64,000 nt of DNA from Hymenobacter swuensis DY53 (GTDB lineage Bacteria; Bacteroidota; Bacteroidia; Cytophagales; Hymenobacteraceae): NCBI RefSeq assembly GCF_000576555.1, contig NZ_CP007145.1, forward strand, positions 2,356,001-2,420,000, given 5' to 3'. Below the pieces are notes generated by a model. It was given only the letters and a program-made list of their open reading frames with translations, was not told the origin of the DNA and did no database searches. A program made the translations under genes and the position numbers. Below, in pieces: positions 8,339 to 17,417 of the stretch (position 1 is its first letter; each line of letters opens with the position of its first letter).

Positions 8339-8743
8339 ATGAAAGCTCTTGTCCTAACCTGTTTACTGGCTGCATTTGGCACTGCCGCGCATGCCCAGAT
8401 GAAAGACCGATACGCCGAGCGTCCTGGCACTTCGGAGCCCTCTACCACTCAGGTAGAGGACCTAACACGTTCCATGAGCCAGCAGTTGCAACTAAACGAA
8501 GCCCAGTTTATCCAGTTGCGAGCCGTTAACAAGATCAAGCTGGCCCGTACTGAAGAAATTCAGTGGCAATACCACGATAATCCCTTGGAGCGCACCGCCA
8601 AACTGGCGGAGCTGGAGTCGCAGTATGAAACAGAGTGTGGCCGCATTCTAACTCCCTCGCAGCTAAGCCTGTTTCACAACGAGCAGCACCGAGATGTTAT
8701 GCCTGCTCAGCCAACCAACTCTACTGATGGCGGGCTTGGGTAA
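8339..8743 (+). CDS. Small exported protein with a Spy/CpxP-like pattern
   Basis: Starting at ATG 8339 gives a clean signal peptide (MKALVLTCLLAAFGTAAHAQ); an in-frame start 19 codons upstream would bury it. The mature ~115 residues are helical and charged. They carry LTRSMSQQLQLNEAQFIQLRAV and later LTPSQLSLF, which recalls the LTxxQ repeat of the Spy/CpxP periplasmic chaperone superfamily. Function is not established. It stands alone with its own promoter and a bidirectional hairpin downstream. Confidence 0.65.
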   Translation: MKALVLTCLLAAFGTAAHAQMKDRYAERPGTSEPSTTQVEDLTRSMSQQLQLNEAQFIQLRAVNKIKLARTEEIQWQYHDNPLERTAKLAELESQYETECGRILTPSQLSLFHNEQHRDVMPAQPTNSTDGGLG

Positions 8744-8772
8744 GGCAGTTTAAAGCAGTTCGCCTTAGTAAA

Positions 8773-8806
8773 AACGGCCGTTTCTCTGCCAAGAGAAGCG
8801 GCCGTT
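8773..8806. terminator. Bidirectional hairpin between convergent genes
   Basis: AACGGCCGTTTCTCT pairs with AGAGAAGCGGCCGTT across a short loop with one mismatch. Confidence 0.7.
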
Positions 8807-8878
8807 GCTGTATTAAGTGTACAGAGAAGTTCGGGCAGTGTAAAAGGTTATTAATGATGTATGTTGAAATAGTTATAT

Positions 8879-9304
8879 TTAATCAAATTTGATTACTGGT
8901 AGGATAATTTCCGTAATGGTGCCGGTTGCTCCACTTCGCAGGAGCATTCTGTTGCTGCCGGAGCGCGGGTGGCCAGGGGCGCAATGCATACCAGGGGCCA
9001 CGTAGTAGATGTATACTTTGTCGCTCTGCTCACCGAGCTCCTCTTCGTCGGGGTGGCCTAGCAACGCGGTAATATCATTGATCCGGGAGCCGTAGAGGGC
9101 ATTGCGGTGCTTTTCCAGAATAGGTAGCAACTGGCGGCGCTGATTCTGGCAGCCGTAGGAGTCGGCGCGCCAGGTGGCTGCATTAAAGCCCGGAAGCGCA
9201 GGCAGGTCGTGGCCGCAGCTAGTGCAAGCCAAGGTCATCAGTCCCCAAAAAGCAGCACGAGGTAAAAGCGTGGGAACAGTTTTTCTGGTCAAGTGGTTGA
9301 GCAT
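8879..9304 (-). CDS. Putative lipoprotein, weakly BamE/SmpA-like
   Basis: The 141-aa protein has a hydrophobic signal ending in LACTSC, a possible lipobox with lipidated Cys near residue 30. The mature part contains LYGSRINDITALLGHPDEE followed by YIYYVAPG, reminiscent of the short alpha-beta SmpA/BamE-type fold (small motif before a strand ending YxYxV), but similarity is weak. Four further cysteines in the mature part suggest periplasmic disulfides. Function unknown. It is divergent from the L,D-transpeptidase gene with about 100 bp between them. Confidence 0.6.
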   Translation of the reverse strand: MLNHLTRKTVPTLLPRAAFWGLMTLACTSCGHDLPALPGFNAATWRADSYGCQNQRRQLLPILEKHRNALYGSRINDITALLGHPDEEELGEQSDKVYIYYVAPGMHCAPGHPRSGSNRMLLRSGATGTITEIILPVIKFD

Positions 9305-9403
9305 CGCAAGGTTAATTGACGCGAAAGTACTATTTTTGGCTAGCCCAAAGCCCAGCCGCTTCGCAAGCTACTTCCATTTTCTTCGCCCCGACTACTTTAG
9401 CCG

Positions 9404-10225
9404 ATGACGAATCTGCCGACTTTCACCGCCGGTCTTTTCCTGACGTGTTTTTCCTGGTTTGCGCCAGCTAGTGCCGCGCCTGTTGCTGCCTTTGCAAGCC
9501 CGGTAGTGGAGGAAGCTCCAGCCGCCGCCGGGCTGAGTGCTACCGCTCGTATGGCCTACACAGCGGCTTTTGAACAACACGTGGCCCTGACGTATGTTCG
9601 GGCTGGCCTGACTGCCGCCGGCGTACCGCTGGATGTATACCGGAAAGCCCTAGTGGGGTTTTACAACTTACAGCAGCAAGGCACCATCAGCAGCACTTGT
9701 CACACCATTACCATTGTTGATTTCAGCCGCTCTAGCACCCGGGAACGGCTGTGGGTGGTAGATCTGGCGCAGGGCAGGCTGTTGCACCACACACTAGTAG
9801 CGCACGGCAAAAACACCGGTGAAGAATACGCCCAAACGTTTTCGAACCGGGAAGGCTCCGAGATGAGCAGTCTGGGTTTTTACGTAACCGGCCAAACGTA
9901 TCAGGGCAAGCACGGCCTTTCCCTGAAGCTGCATGGCGTAGATCAGGGCTATAATACGAACGCCCTGGGGCGGGCTGTGGTGGTACACGGTGCTGAATAC
10001 GTAAGCCAGGAATTCATCCGGCAGCACGGGCGACTGGGGCGCAGCCAGGGCTGTCCGGCTTTGCCCGTGGCCCAGACGCCCGGTATCATTCGCTCCATCA
10101 AAGGTGGGACGGTGCTGTTTGCCAACGGCCCAGCCACCTCCGCCTACCGCTCCCAGCTTCTGCTCCTGGATTCTGCATTGCTGGCTTTTGCGCAGAGCAA
10201 AGGACTGGTAGCTCGCGCGAGCTAG
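9404..10225 (+). CDS. Murein L,D-transpeptidase catalytic-domain protein (YkuD_2-like)
   Basis: The 273-aa protein has an N-terminal export signal (residues 1-24). The catalytic domain spans about 100-255: SSLGFYVTGQTYQGKHG, then a conserved His (VVVHGAEYVS) and the active-site Cys in GRSQGCPAL. This is the arrangement of the YkuD_2 branch (YkuD with N-terminal extension) that forms or edits 3-3 peptide cross-links, or attaches proteins, in peptidoglycan. It probably acts in the periplasm. Single-gene unit with a shared hairpin downstream. Confidence 0.85.
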   Translation: MTNLPTFTAGLFLTCFSWFAPASAAPVAAFASPVVEEAPAAAGLSATARMAYTAAFEQHVALTYVRAGLTAAGVPLDVYRKALVGFYNLQQQGTISSTCHTITIVDFSRSSTRERLWVVDLAQGRLLHHTLVAHGKNTGEEYAQTFSNREGSEMSSLGFYVTGQTYQGKHGLSLKLHGVDQGYNTNALGRAVVVHGAEYVSQEFIRQHGRLGRSQGCPALPVAQTPGIIRSIKGGTVLFANGPATSAYRSQLLLLDSALLAFAQSKGLVARAS

Positions 10226-10246
10226 CTTCGCCTACGTACCAACAGC

Positions 10247-10281
10247 AGCGGCCCGCCTCTCTGATTGAGAAGCGGGCCGCT
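10247..10281. terminator. Bidirectional hairpin between convergent genes
   Basis: AGCGGCCCGC (from 10247) pairs with GCGGGCCGCT (ending 10281) over an imperfect CTCTC/GAG extension. Confidence 0.65.
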
Positions 10282-10303
10282 GGCATTTCAGGCAGTGAGA
10301 AGG

Positions 10304-10498
10304 TTACGCCCGGTCACTGGTAGTCCGAACCAGGTTGATGCCGGCAAAAAAGAAAATCAAGCCTACCACAAACGGAACCAGCGAGTTCATCTTGCTGAGG
10401 CCCAGGCCGCCAATTTGCAGGAAACCCAACGCGGCTATGATGATACCGATAATACCCAGAACGGTCAGGATGCTGCCGAAAGTGCGTTTTTGATTCAT
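10304..10498 (-). CDS. Small two-helix membrane protein
   Basis: From ATG at 10498 this is a 64-aa protein (MNQKRTFGSILTVLGIIGI...). It has two hydrophobic helices (about 9-30 and 40-57) and a short RTTSDRA tail. A longer reading starts 26 codons upstream but adds a proline- and serine-rich non-helical piece with no signal, so the internal start is preferred. No family or function is recognised; proteins like this are common in Cytophagales. Confidence 0.6.
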   Translation of the reverse strand: MNQKRTFGSILTVLGIIGIIIAALGFLQIGGLGLSKMNSLVPFVVGLIFFFAGINLVRTTSDRA

Positions 10499-10691
10499 AG
10501 GGAAAGGGGAGTTGCAGTGGGAAGAAAGGCCCTCCGGGGAGAGAATGGCCGGGATAGGGCCTGATACGTGTACCACTGGATTTTAGGTTTCAACAGGCCA
10601 GGCAACCCTACCGAAAGCTGCGCGTTACAAGGCGCAAAGGACGTTTCGTCCGGTTTTCGCACTTTCCCTACTCCCTTCCTTCCAATTAATC

Positions 10692-11501
10692 ATGAGAGGC
10701 AACCTACGCTACATAATTGCCCTGGTAATGGCCGCCTTTGCGTTCATTCCCTATTACTGCAATACCCAGAAGAACGAAGTTACGGGCGAAGTCCAGCACG
10801 TAGATATGTCGGCTGACCAGGAAATTGCCCTGGGCTTGCAGGCCGCTCCCGAAATGGCCCAGCAATACGGCGGCATTCACCCCGACCAGAAAGCCGGAGC
10901 GGCCGTAGAGCGCATCGGCCAGGAAATTGTCCGGTCAACCAAAGCGGGCCAGTCGCCCTACAAATTCCAGTTTCACCTGCTGGCCGATGAAAACACCATT
11001 AATGCCTTTGCCTTACCCGGCGGGCAGGTGTTTATTACGGCTGGCTTGCTGAAAAACCTGAAAACCGAAGGGCAAGTGGCCGGCGTACTGGCCCACGAAA
11101 TCGGCCACGTGGTGGGACGGCACTCGGCCGAGCAAATTGCCAAGTCGCGCCTCACCAGCGGCTTGACCGGAGCCGCTGCCATCGGCCTCTATGACCCCGA
11201 GCGGCCCGGTACCGCCGCCAGCGCCGCTGCTGCCGCTATGGTGGGCAAGCTGCTGACCCTGCGCTACGGCCGCGAGGATGAGCTGGAAGCCGACCGCTTG
11301 GCCGTGGACTTCACACCGGCTGCCGGCTACGACCCCCGCTCCATGATTCAGGTGATGGAAGTGCTGCAGCAGGCCAACCAGGGCAGTAGTCCGCCTGAGT
11401 TCCTGAGCACCCACCCCAACCCGGGCAACCGTATTGAGGAACTGCAGCAGGAAATCAATGCCGATTACCCGCAAGGTTTGCCGGCCAACCTGAAGCCCTA
11501 G
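10692..11501 (+). CDS. M48-family metallopeptidase, exported
   Basis: The 269-aa protein has an N-terminal hydrophobic segment (about 6-20) that is a signal or anchor. The zinc site HEIGH is at 135-139, and the third ligand Glu lies in EDELEADRLAVDF downstream. The order NAFALPGGQVFITAGLL-HExxH-ExxAD is that of the M48 BepA/LoiP-type periplasmic proteases that degrade misfolded outer-membrane proteins. A C-terminal STHPNPGNRIEEL motif also fits this group. A related gene is at 17.4-18.2 kb. Substrate specificity cannot be read. Confidence 0.9.
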   Translation: MRGNLRYIIALVMAAFAFIPYYCNTQKNEVTGEVQHVDMSADQEIALGLQAAPEMAQQYGGIHPDQKAGAAVERIGQEIVRSTKAGQSPYKFQFHLLADENTINAFALPGGQVFITAGLLKNLKTEGQVAGVLAHEIGHVVGRHSAEQIAKSRLTSGLTGAAAIGLYDPERPGTAASAAAAAMVGKLLTLRYGREDELEADRLAVDFTPAAGYDPRSMIQVMEVLQQANQGSSPPEFLSTHPNPGNRIEELQQEINADYPQGLPANLKP

Positions 11502-11525
11502 TCCTGATGCAATTTTTTCCTGTTC

Positions 11526-11550
11526 CGGAGCCGGCCAAAAGCCGGCTCCG
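11526..11550 (+). terminator. Hairpin terminator after the first M48 gene
   Basis: CGGAGCCGGC (11526-11535) pairs perfectly with 11541-11550 across CAAAA. Confidence 0.7.
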
Positions 11551-11603
11551 TTCGTTTAGGAAACCACCATCTTTGTACCGTCTACCGCGTATCTGTTCCT
11601 CGC

Positions 11604-12515
11604 ATGCTTCCCACCTCCCCTGCGCAGCTTCGGCGGCTCCTGTTCGTGCTTAATCCTGTTTCCGGCGACATTGATAAGTCGGAGTTGGAAGGCTCCATTA
11701 CTGCTTATTGCACCGAAAGAGGCCGGACGGCGGCATTTTTTCATACCGATGGGGAGGATGATCTGGCTCAGTTGCGCATGCACTTGCATGAGCATACCTA
11801 CGACGCCGTATTTGCGGCCGGCGGTGATGGAACGGTAAGCCTGGTGGCAGAAGTAGTGAGCAACACGCATCTGCCGCTGGGGATTCTGCCCCTAGGGTCC
11901 GGCAACGGCCTGTCGAAAGACCTGGGCATCCCACAGGACCCAGCCGAGGCGCTACGTCTTACCTGGGACTATCAGGTACGCACGCTGGACACATTGCGTG
12001 TGGGCGGCAGGTTCTCGGCGCATCTGGCCGATATGGGTTTCAATGCCCTCATTGTGGAACGGTTCGATGCGGGCGACGTGCGCGGGCCGGGGGCCTATGT
12101 GCGTATTGCTACGCAGGAATACGCCGCTTACCAGCCCGCTACCTACCGCATTGAAACGGAGCAGGAAACATGGGAAGGCGTGGCATTTATGCTCACCATT
12201 GCCAATGCTAATACATTCGGCAGCAACGTTATCATCAACCCCGATAGTCAGCTGGATGATGGGAAGTTTGAAATCTGCCTGATTGCGCCGTTCCCGAATA
12301 CGGCCGCCCCGGGGCTGCTGTACCGCCTGTACACCAGTGACTTTGACGCTTCAGACTACACGCGCCGGCTGTGCTGTAGCCAGGCCCGCATAAGCGTGCC
12401 AGGAGCTACGCAGGTGCTGGTGCAGATTGACGGCGAACCGTATCAGCTGCCCACGCCGGTGGAAGTGGAAATGTACCCGGCCAGCCTGCGGGTGCTGGTG
12501 CCTGCTACGGTTTAG
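11604..12515 (+). CDS. Diacylglycerol/lipid kinase family protein (YegS/BmrU-like)
   Basis: This 303-aa cytoplasmic protein has the DAGK catalytic fold. LFVLNPVSG (13-21) opens it, the nucleotide-binding GGDGT is at 73-77, and PLGSGNGLS at 96-104 is the second conserved loop. The family phosphorylates lipids such as diacylglycerol with ATP, or is annotated as sphingosine-kinase-like; the substrate here is not known. Its stop overlaps the stop of the convergent metallophosphoesterase by 4 bp, so no terminator separates them. Confidence 0.88.
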   Translation: MLPTSPAQLRRLLFVLNPVSGDIDKSELEGSITAYCTERGRTAAFFHTDGEDDLAQLRMHLHEHTYDAVFAAGGDGTVSLVAEVVSNTHLPLGILPLGSGNGLSKDLGIPQDPAEALRLTWDYQVRTLDTLRVGGRFSAHLADMGFNALIVERFDAGDVRGPGAYVRIATQEYAAYQPATYRIETEQETWEGVAFMLTIANANTFGSNVIINPDSQLDDGKFEICLIAPFPNTAAPGLLYRLYTSDFDASDYTRRLCCSQARISVPGATQVLVQIDGEPYQLPTPVEVEMYPASLRVLVPATV

Positions 12516-13735
12516 CGGCTCAGCAACTGGCCCAGTTGCTGCGGCAGCGGCACTACTGGCGGCGTAGCGGGCGTGGCAGGCTGTAACCGTAGCCGAAACA
12601 CTTCCGAGGTAGCGCCCGGCTCCAGCGTCCGGAGCCAGGTTTCCTGGCCGGTATAGAAATCGAGGCTAAAAAAACCGATGTGTTCGTGCACAAACGTGGC
12701 ATTTCCGCCTTTCTGCACAAACGCAGTTTTACTACCCGCGCCACTCACCAAGTAATGCCCGCCGTACCGCTGAAAGTATTGCAGGTTGTGGTCGTGGCCG
12801 GCAGCGTAGATGATGTTTGGAAACTCATGCAGAACCCGCAGCAGCCGGCGGCGCATTTTACGGTAGCGGGGGTGGGCCATATCCTCTGCCGCTCCAAACA
12901 GCTTACGGTAGAGCGGTAGCAAAGACCCAATGAAAGGCAACGGTACGTAGGCCCGCTTATGTACCGTAGTGAGAGGGAATACGTGCTGTTTGGCTGTGAA
13001 CTTTCCCCCGTGCAGCGCATTGGAGTACAGCGGATGATGCCCAGCTACCACCACGCGTTGATGCCGGTTGGCGGCCAGCAGCTGCCGGAGCTGCCGAAAC
13101 GGTTCCTTGGTGTCGGCGGCGGGGCGAGGGCCGCGTTGCACCCACCACTGCGTATTCAGCACGATAAGCAGGATACCATCGGCTAGTTGCAGGGTGACCG
13201 GGCCCGGGGCTCCATTAGTTGGCAGATAATGGGCCGTGGGCAGATGCTCCCGCACATACGCCTCCTGCCGCCGCAGGTATTCCCAGCCATCTGGGCGGCC
13301 TTTGTTCCAGTCGTGGTTACCGCTAAGCAGCACTACGTGGCCCTGAAACTGGCGTAGCGTGGCCAATAAAGCATCAAAACGCGCCTCGGCGGCAGCCCGG
13401 CCCGGGTGTTCGGGGGCTGGCAGACCAGTGGGGTAAATATTGTCGCCTAGGATAATGACCGTGCCGGCCGCGCCGGTTTCCTGCTGCCACTCCGCCAGCC
13501 GGCTCAGGATGGGGTCGGAGCCGTTGGTGGCTACGGCACCCGGGTCGCCGAGCAGGGCTACGCGGTGCCGGGGCGCATCGGCGGGAAGCGGGTGCTGGGG
13601 CCAGTCGTTGTGAGCCGGGGCCACGTAGGGCCGGCGGCGGTAGCGCCGTTCCTCCGCAAACCGGCGCAGGAGCCACAGCGTTAGCGCAACAGCCGCAACT
13701 GCCAGTGTATACAGGAGCAGAGAAGTTACCGGCAC
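12512..13735 (-). CDS. Membrane-anchored metallophosphoesterase
   Basis: The 407-aa protein begins with one membrane helix (about 3-23) and a basic stretch, so the catalytic part is probably tethered to the membrane. The calcineurin-like metal motifs appear in order: LLGDPGA, ILGDNIYP, LLSGNHDW, VVAGHHPLYS and AAGHDHN. These bind the two-metal centre; substrates range from phosphoproteins to nucleotides and lipids. A similar phosphoesterase domain precedes, in other Bacteroidota, the domain found in the two lipoproteins at 19.8-23.1 kb (recalled knowledge), but here they are separate genes. Confidence 0.87.
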   Translation of the reverse strand: MPVTSLLLYTLAVAAVALTLWLLRRFAEERRYRRRPYVAPAHNDWPQHPLPADAPRHRVALLGDPGAVATNGSDPILSRLAEWQQETGAAGTVIILGDNIYPTGLPAPEHPGRAAAEARFDALLATLRQFQGHVVLLSGNHDWNKGRPDGWEYLRRQEAYVREHLPTAHYLPTNGAPGPVTLQLADGILLIVLNTQWWVQRGPRPAADTKEPFRQLRQLLAANRHQRVVVAGHHPLYSNALHGGKFTAKQHVFPLTTVHKRAYVPLPFIGSLLPLYRKLFGAAEDMAHPRYRKMRRRLLRVLHEFPNIIYAAGHDHNLQYFQRYGGHYLVSGAGSKTAFVQKGGNATFVHEHIGFFSLDFYTGQETWLRTLEPGATSEVFRLRLQPATPATPPVVPLPQQLGQLLSR

Positions 13736-13820
13736 AGGAAGAAGCGGAAGTCCATACTAGCTCTACGAAACAACGCCCGCTGTGGTGCAAACGGTGGATG
13801 CCTGCTGTCGGTAAACCAGC

Positions 13821-14453
13821 TCAGAAAGCTGGGGGCGTGAGGTTTTTGAAATGGCCGTTGAGGCGTACCCGCTCCTTCAGATGCTCCGTTTCCTGCAGCA
13901 CCGGTAGTATATGTTCTAGGTGAGCCAACATCAGCTGCTGCCGCTCCAGCTCCGATGCGGCTTCCAGTAGCTCGTACTCCTGCTCGGTATTCAGCCCCAG
14001 GTGGTGCGCTACGTCGTAAGCCCGGAAGTTTTCCGGCAAATCCAGGAATAGCCGCCGCAGGTTCAGAATATCGTAGAGCTGCTCAATCAATTTTCGGGTT
14101 TGCTGGTGCAGGGCCAGGTCGGCGGTGGTATCATCGGGTAGCTCTTCCACGGTAGCCCCGGCGTAGAGCTTGCCCGGCAGCTCGTGAAAAAACTCCCGCA
14201 CCCGAAACAGCCCTACGGCCCGCGTCCGGATATCCATTTCGCCCGAAGGATAGGTTTTTTCAATATTCAGCAGCCGCATTTCCGTGCCCAGCATGCTTAC
14301 CCCGCCATTGATGTAGGGCGGAATGCCGAACGTGATGTTGTCCTGCAGACAATCATGCACCAACTGGCGGTAGCGGGGCTCAAAAATGTGCAGGTTGAGT
14401 TTCTCGCCGGGAAAAACCACCAGGTTAAGCGGAAAAAGAGCCAGTTGGCGCAT
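13821..14453 (-). CDS. LON peptidase substrate-binding-domain protein
   Basis: The 210-aa protein consists only of the N-terminal (LAN/PUA-like) domain of Lon with its helical extension. MRQLALFPLNLVVFPGEKLNLHIFEPRYRQL matches the Lon N-domain start, and the last ~90 residues are helical (EQEYELLEAASELERQQLMLAHLEHILP). There is no ATPase or protease domain, as expected for this stand-alone family, which has no proven biochemical role. Its start lies close to a divergent region with mtgA. It could form a unit with the downstream metallophosphoesterase (85-bp gap). Confidence 0.88.
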   Translation of the reverse strand: MRQLALFPLNLVVFPGEKLNLHIFEPRYRQLVHDCLQDNITFGIPPYINGGVSMLGTEMRLLNIEKTYPSGEMDIRTRAVGLFRVREFFHELPGKLYAGATVEELPDDTTADLALHQQTRKLIEQLYDILNLRRLFLDLPENFRAYDVAHHLGLNTEQEYELLEAASELERQQLMLAHLEHILPVLQETEHLKERVRLNGHFKNLTPPAF

Positions 14454-14710
14454 TGGGTGGGGTAGAATGCAGAGTGGAAGCGTACTGTAGCTGACGGTTC
14501 AAGGTAAGGCTTTACCGCATTACCTCGATGAGTGGTCAACTCAAGGCAAACAAACATGTTTTTACTCCAGTGAGGCCACGGTGAGCAGCCGGACGGATAA
14601 TAACCGACGAGAAACCAATAAGTGCTGAAACAGCCGCTATTTTTGTGCCGGGCTCTAAGTTGGGGCCGTGTTCAAGGCTAGGCAGCAATTTTGTGAAGGA
14701 TTACAGGCAA

Positions 14711-15436
14711 ATGGCCCGCCATGCGGGGCGACTCACGCTTCAGGTAGTAGTAGCGCTATTTCTGACCTCAGTGGCGTGGGTGCTGGTGTACCGTTGGGTG
14801 AGTCCACCCGCTACCTGGCTTATGCTGGAGCGGCGCGCCCATGCTCCCGTGGGGAAAGGCTACCACGGCATTCGGGAAGACGACCGGCACGTCCGTTACG
14901 CTTTCAAAACCCTGGAGGAAGTATCGCCCCAGCTACCGTTGGCCCTGGTGGCCGCCGAGGACCAACGGTTTCTGCTGCACCACGGCTTCGATGGCGACGC
15001 GCTGCTGAAGGCGGCTAAGTCTAACATGAGTGGTAAAAAGCAGCTACGCGGCGGCAGTACCATTTCGCAGCAGGTGGCAAAAAACGTGTTCCTGTGGCAC
15101 GGCCGCAGCTACGTGCGCAAGGCCGCCGAAGCATATTTCACCCTGCTCATTGAGTTGCTCTGGAACAAGCGCCGCATTATGGAGATGTACCTGAACGTGG
15201 CCGAAATGGGCGACTGTATTTTTGGGGCCGAGGCCGCTTCGCAGCAATATTTTCACAAATCGGCCAGTAAGCTCACGCCTCAGGAGGCCGCGCTGCTGGC
15301 GGGCGTGTTGCCCAACCCATTGCGCTTTCGGGCCAGTAACCCCGGCCCCCAGGCCCGCCTCAAGCAGCGCCGGGTACTGCGCCGGATGCGCCAGCTACGC
15401 GGCTCGGTGTACGTGCGTGAGCTAATGAAGGAATAA
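14711..15436 (+). CDS. mtgA: Monofunctional biosynthetic peptidoglycan transglycosylase
   Basis: At 241 aa from ATG 14711 this matches MtgA length; an upstream GTG at 14645 would add 22 odd residues. One membrane helix (about 9-28) anchors a GT51 domain facing the periplasm. The catalytic Glu is in AAEDQRF (Glu83) and GGSTISQQVAKN begins at 114. The enzyme polymerises lipid II into glycan strands without cross-linking. TATTTTTG at 14638-14645 is a plausible -7 element. A very long hairpin follows the stop. Confidence 0.93.
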   Translation: MARHAGRLTLQVVVALFLTSVAWVLVYRWVSPPATWLMLERRAHAPVGKGYHGIREDDRHVRYAFKTLEEVSPQLPLALVAAEDQRFLLHHGFDGDALLKAAKSNMSGKKQLRGGSTISQQVAKNVFLWHGRSYVRKAAEAYFTLLIELLWNKRRIMEMYLNVAEMGDCIFGAEAASQQYFHKSASKLTPQEAALLAGVLPNPLRFRASNPGPQARLKQRRVLRRMRQLRGSVYVRELMKE

Positions 15437-15446
15437 GCCTGAACTG

Positions 15447-15508
15447 GCGCGCAGCCAAGTAAAAAGCCCACTTTCATCTGAAAGCGGGCTTTTTACTTGG
15501 CTGCGCGC
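15447..15508 (+). terminator. Very long hairpin terminator after mtgA
   Basis: Arms 15447-15475 and 15480-15508 form a 29-bp stem with one A/C mismatch over a 4-nt loop. GGCTTTTTAC lies inside the right arm. Confidence 0.85.
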
Positions 15509-15532
15509 TGAACTCTCGCGTCCTTTGATTTC

Positions 15533-15985
15533 ATGAAACGCCTTTCTGCCTTCCTGTTATGCGTGGGGCTGCTGGCCAGCTGCGCCGCCACGCACCAGCT
15601 GACCACTGCCGATACCGCCTCCGCTCGGCGCGACATCCTGCAGGTACTCACCACCCAAACCGCCGCCTGGAACCGGGGCGACGTACCCGGCTACATGCAG
15701 GGCTACTGGCAGCATGACTCCCTAGTGTTCATCGGCAAAAGCGGCCTGACATATGGCTGGCAGCGTACCCTGGAGAATTACCGCCGCAGTTACCCCACAC
15801 CCGCCGCAATGGGTCAGTTGACGTTTAGCAACCTCCGCATTCAACTCCTGGGCGCGGAAGCAGCGCAGGTTGTCGGCCGCTGGCATCTGGCTCGTCCGGT
15901 GGCCGGCGACCTGCAGGGGCATTTTCTACTGGTGTTGCGCCGCCTGAATGGCCACTGGGTGGTGGTAGCTGACCATTCGAGCTGA
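15533..15985 (+). CDS. Lipoprotein with NTF2-like (SnoaL/DUF4440) domain
   Basis: The 150-aa protein starts with a lipoprotein signal ending in LLASC (Cys16). The mature part is a single alpha+beta cone as in the DUF4440/YybH group. A long helix (RRDILQVLTTQTAAWNRGDVPGYMQGYW) is followed by strands with LVFIGKSGLTYGWQ and ending GHWVVVADHSS. Proteins of this fold bind small molecules or act as small hydrolases; here the role is unknown. It stands alone. Confidence 0.75.
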   Translation: MKRLSAFLLCVGLLASCAATHQLTTADTASARRDILQVLTTQTAAWNRGDVPGYMQGYWQHDSLVFIGKSGLTYGWQRTLENYRRSYPTPAAMGQLTFSNLRIQLLGAEAAQVVGRWHLARPVAGDLQGHFLLVLRRLNGHWVVVADHSS

Positions 15986-16065
15986 GCATAAGGGGTAGCG
16001 GAGTAAGTGTTTTATCAGCACTGCTTGTGCCGACAAAACGACTACTCCGCTACTCCGTTACTTCC
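15986..16065. repeat. Imperfect inverted repeat between convergent genes
   Basis: CATAAG..GGTAGCGGAGTA (about 15988-16005) is the rough complement of TACTCCGCTACTCC..CCTTATG (about 16042-16071). It probably works as a bidirectional terminator. Confidence 0.5.
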
Positions 16066-17247
16066 TTATGCCATAACCGGCTGGCCGGTGCCTTCGCCAT
16101 CAAGGCCGTCTTCTTCGGGGGCAGTTTCGTCTTTTTGTTTTTCCTGCTCCACCGCTGGCACGGCTGCCTGGAATACCAGGCCCACTCCGGCCGCGTGCTT
16201 GGCCGCCTGCACGGTGTCTTTCACCAGCAACATTTCCACCTTGTCGTTGCGCAGCTCCTCGCGCACCTGTTCAACCAAAGCAGCCCGTTCCGGCAGATTC
16301 ACGTCGCGGATGTAGATGGCCAGCACTCGGCCGGGGTGGCGGCGCACTACTTCCCGGTAGATGTTGGCGTCTTCCTGGCCCGAGTCGCCGATGAGTACGA
16401 AAGGCAGTTTGGGATACGTGAGCAGCAGGTTGTCAATTTCTTTGAGCTTGTGGCCATGATGCTCGGAGGCCGAGCCGGCCTGCTTGCGTTTCAGGGCCAT
16501 GTCGCGTAGCAGGAGCGGCCCAGGCGGAATATCGTTCAGCTCCAGGAAGTCCTCTAGTAGATCATATAGGTTCCAAGGCGAGCTGCTCACGTAGAAAAAC
16601 GGGTTGTTGCGCTTCCCGTTGCGCCCCAGCTGTAACTGGCGGTAGAACTCGGCCACGCCTTTGAAGGGTAGGCGGGAGCGGGCATTGCGCAACAGCACGG
16701 TCCGGGCCATGCGTAGCAAATCGGTGGCTGAGGTCTGGATGACGGTATCGTCCAGGTCAGAAATGATGCCGTACTCCGCGTCGGGCGGCGGAATAAGGAC
16801 CATGTTGCGAGTGCGCAGGCCGGCCGGCGTAGGGAAGGGGGCGGGCGACTGGCGCAGCAGCACTTCCACCGGATACCACAGAAAATCTACTGGCTCCGGC
16901 AGCACTTTGGGTTCCAGGTTTAGGGTATAGTACCCCTCCTCATCCGAAATGACCGGATGCTCGGAGCCGTCGGCGGGGTGTACGCTCAGCTGGGCCCCGC
17001 TGATTTCGTTGCTGTCGAAGCGCCGGTACATGTTCAGCAGATTGTGCCAGCGGGAGTCGTTGGGGTCGGCCTCACTGATGCCCTTGTCAGTGAGCAGACG
17101 GCCCTTGATGTAGAGCCGCTCGGGTGTGCCGTAGCTGCGGTAAGGTATCAGCTGCAACGGGTGCAGCAGGCCCAGGCGGGCACGGGTGCGGGTAAACGCC
17201 TCATCGGCCCGTTCGGCCCAGCCGTTGAGTTTGTCAAGTAAAGCCAT
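16066..17247 (-). CDS. App1-family (DUF2183) phosphatase domain protein
   Basis: From ATG 17247 the protein is 393 aa. The C-terminal ~220 residues match the App1 phosphatidate-phosphatase catalytic domain (HAD-like): IISDLDDTVI at 161-170, FFYVSSSPWNLYDLL, KLKEIDNLLLTYP and VLIGDSGQEDANIY. Asp164 and Asp166 would be the nucleophile and acid/base pair. The N-terminal half carries a small beta domain (about 45-130). In yeast App1 dephosphorylates phosphatidic acid; bacterial substrates are unproven. A 32-residue upstream extension was rejected. Confidence 0.87.
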   Translation of the reverse strand: MALLDKLNGWAERADEAFTRTRARLGLLHPLQLIPYRSYGTPERLYIKGRLLTDKGISEADPNDSRWHNLLNMYRRFDSNEISGAQLSVHPADGSEHPVISDEEGYYTLNLEPKVLPEPVDFLWYPVEVLLRQSPAPFPTPAGLRTRNMVLIPPPDAEYGIISDLDDTVIQTSATDLLRMARTVLLRNARSRLPFKGVAEFYRQLQLGRNGKRNNPFFYVSSSPWNLYDLLEDFLELNDIPPGPLLLRDMALKRKQAGSASEHHGHKLKEIDNLLLTYPKLPFVLIGDSGQEDANIYREVVRRHPGRVLAIYIRDVNLPERAALVEQVREELRNDKVEMLLVKDTVQAAKHAAGVGLVFQAAVPAVEQEKQKDETAPEEDGLDGEGTGQPVMA

Positions 17248-17342
17248 AAAGCGTAAAGAAAGCGGGTTGGCGGAACTCTGCCTACGCAGCCCGCCCGCTT
17301 CGGTGTTGCACAGGGGCAGCAAAAGGCAGAGCCTCAGATGCA

Positions 17343-17377
17343 AAAAAAAGCTCCCGACGACGAATCGGAAGCTTTTT
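17343..17377 (-). terminator. Rho-independent terminator after the second M48 gene
   Basis: AAAAAAGCTCCCGA pairs with TCGGAAGCTTTTTT (one mismatch) just beyond the minus-strand stop at 17418. Confidence 0.75.
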
Positions 17378-17417
17378 TCAGACAGCGCAAATACGTGCTG
17401 TATTCCTTTGAACCAGC

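Noticed and set aside
13821..14453. Lon protease
   Set aside because: Only the N-terminal domain is present, at normal length for the stand-alone family; no truncation.
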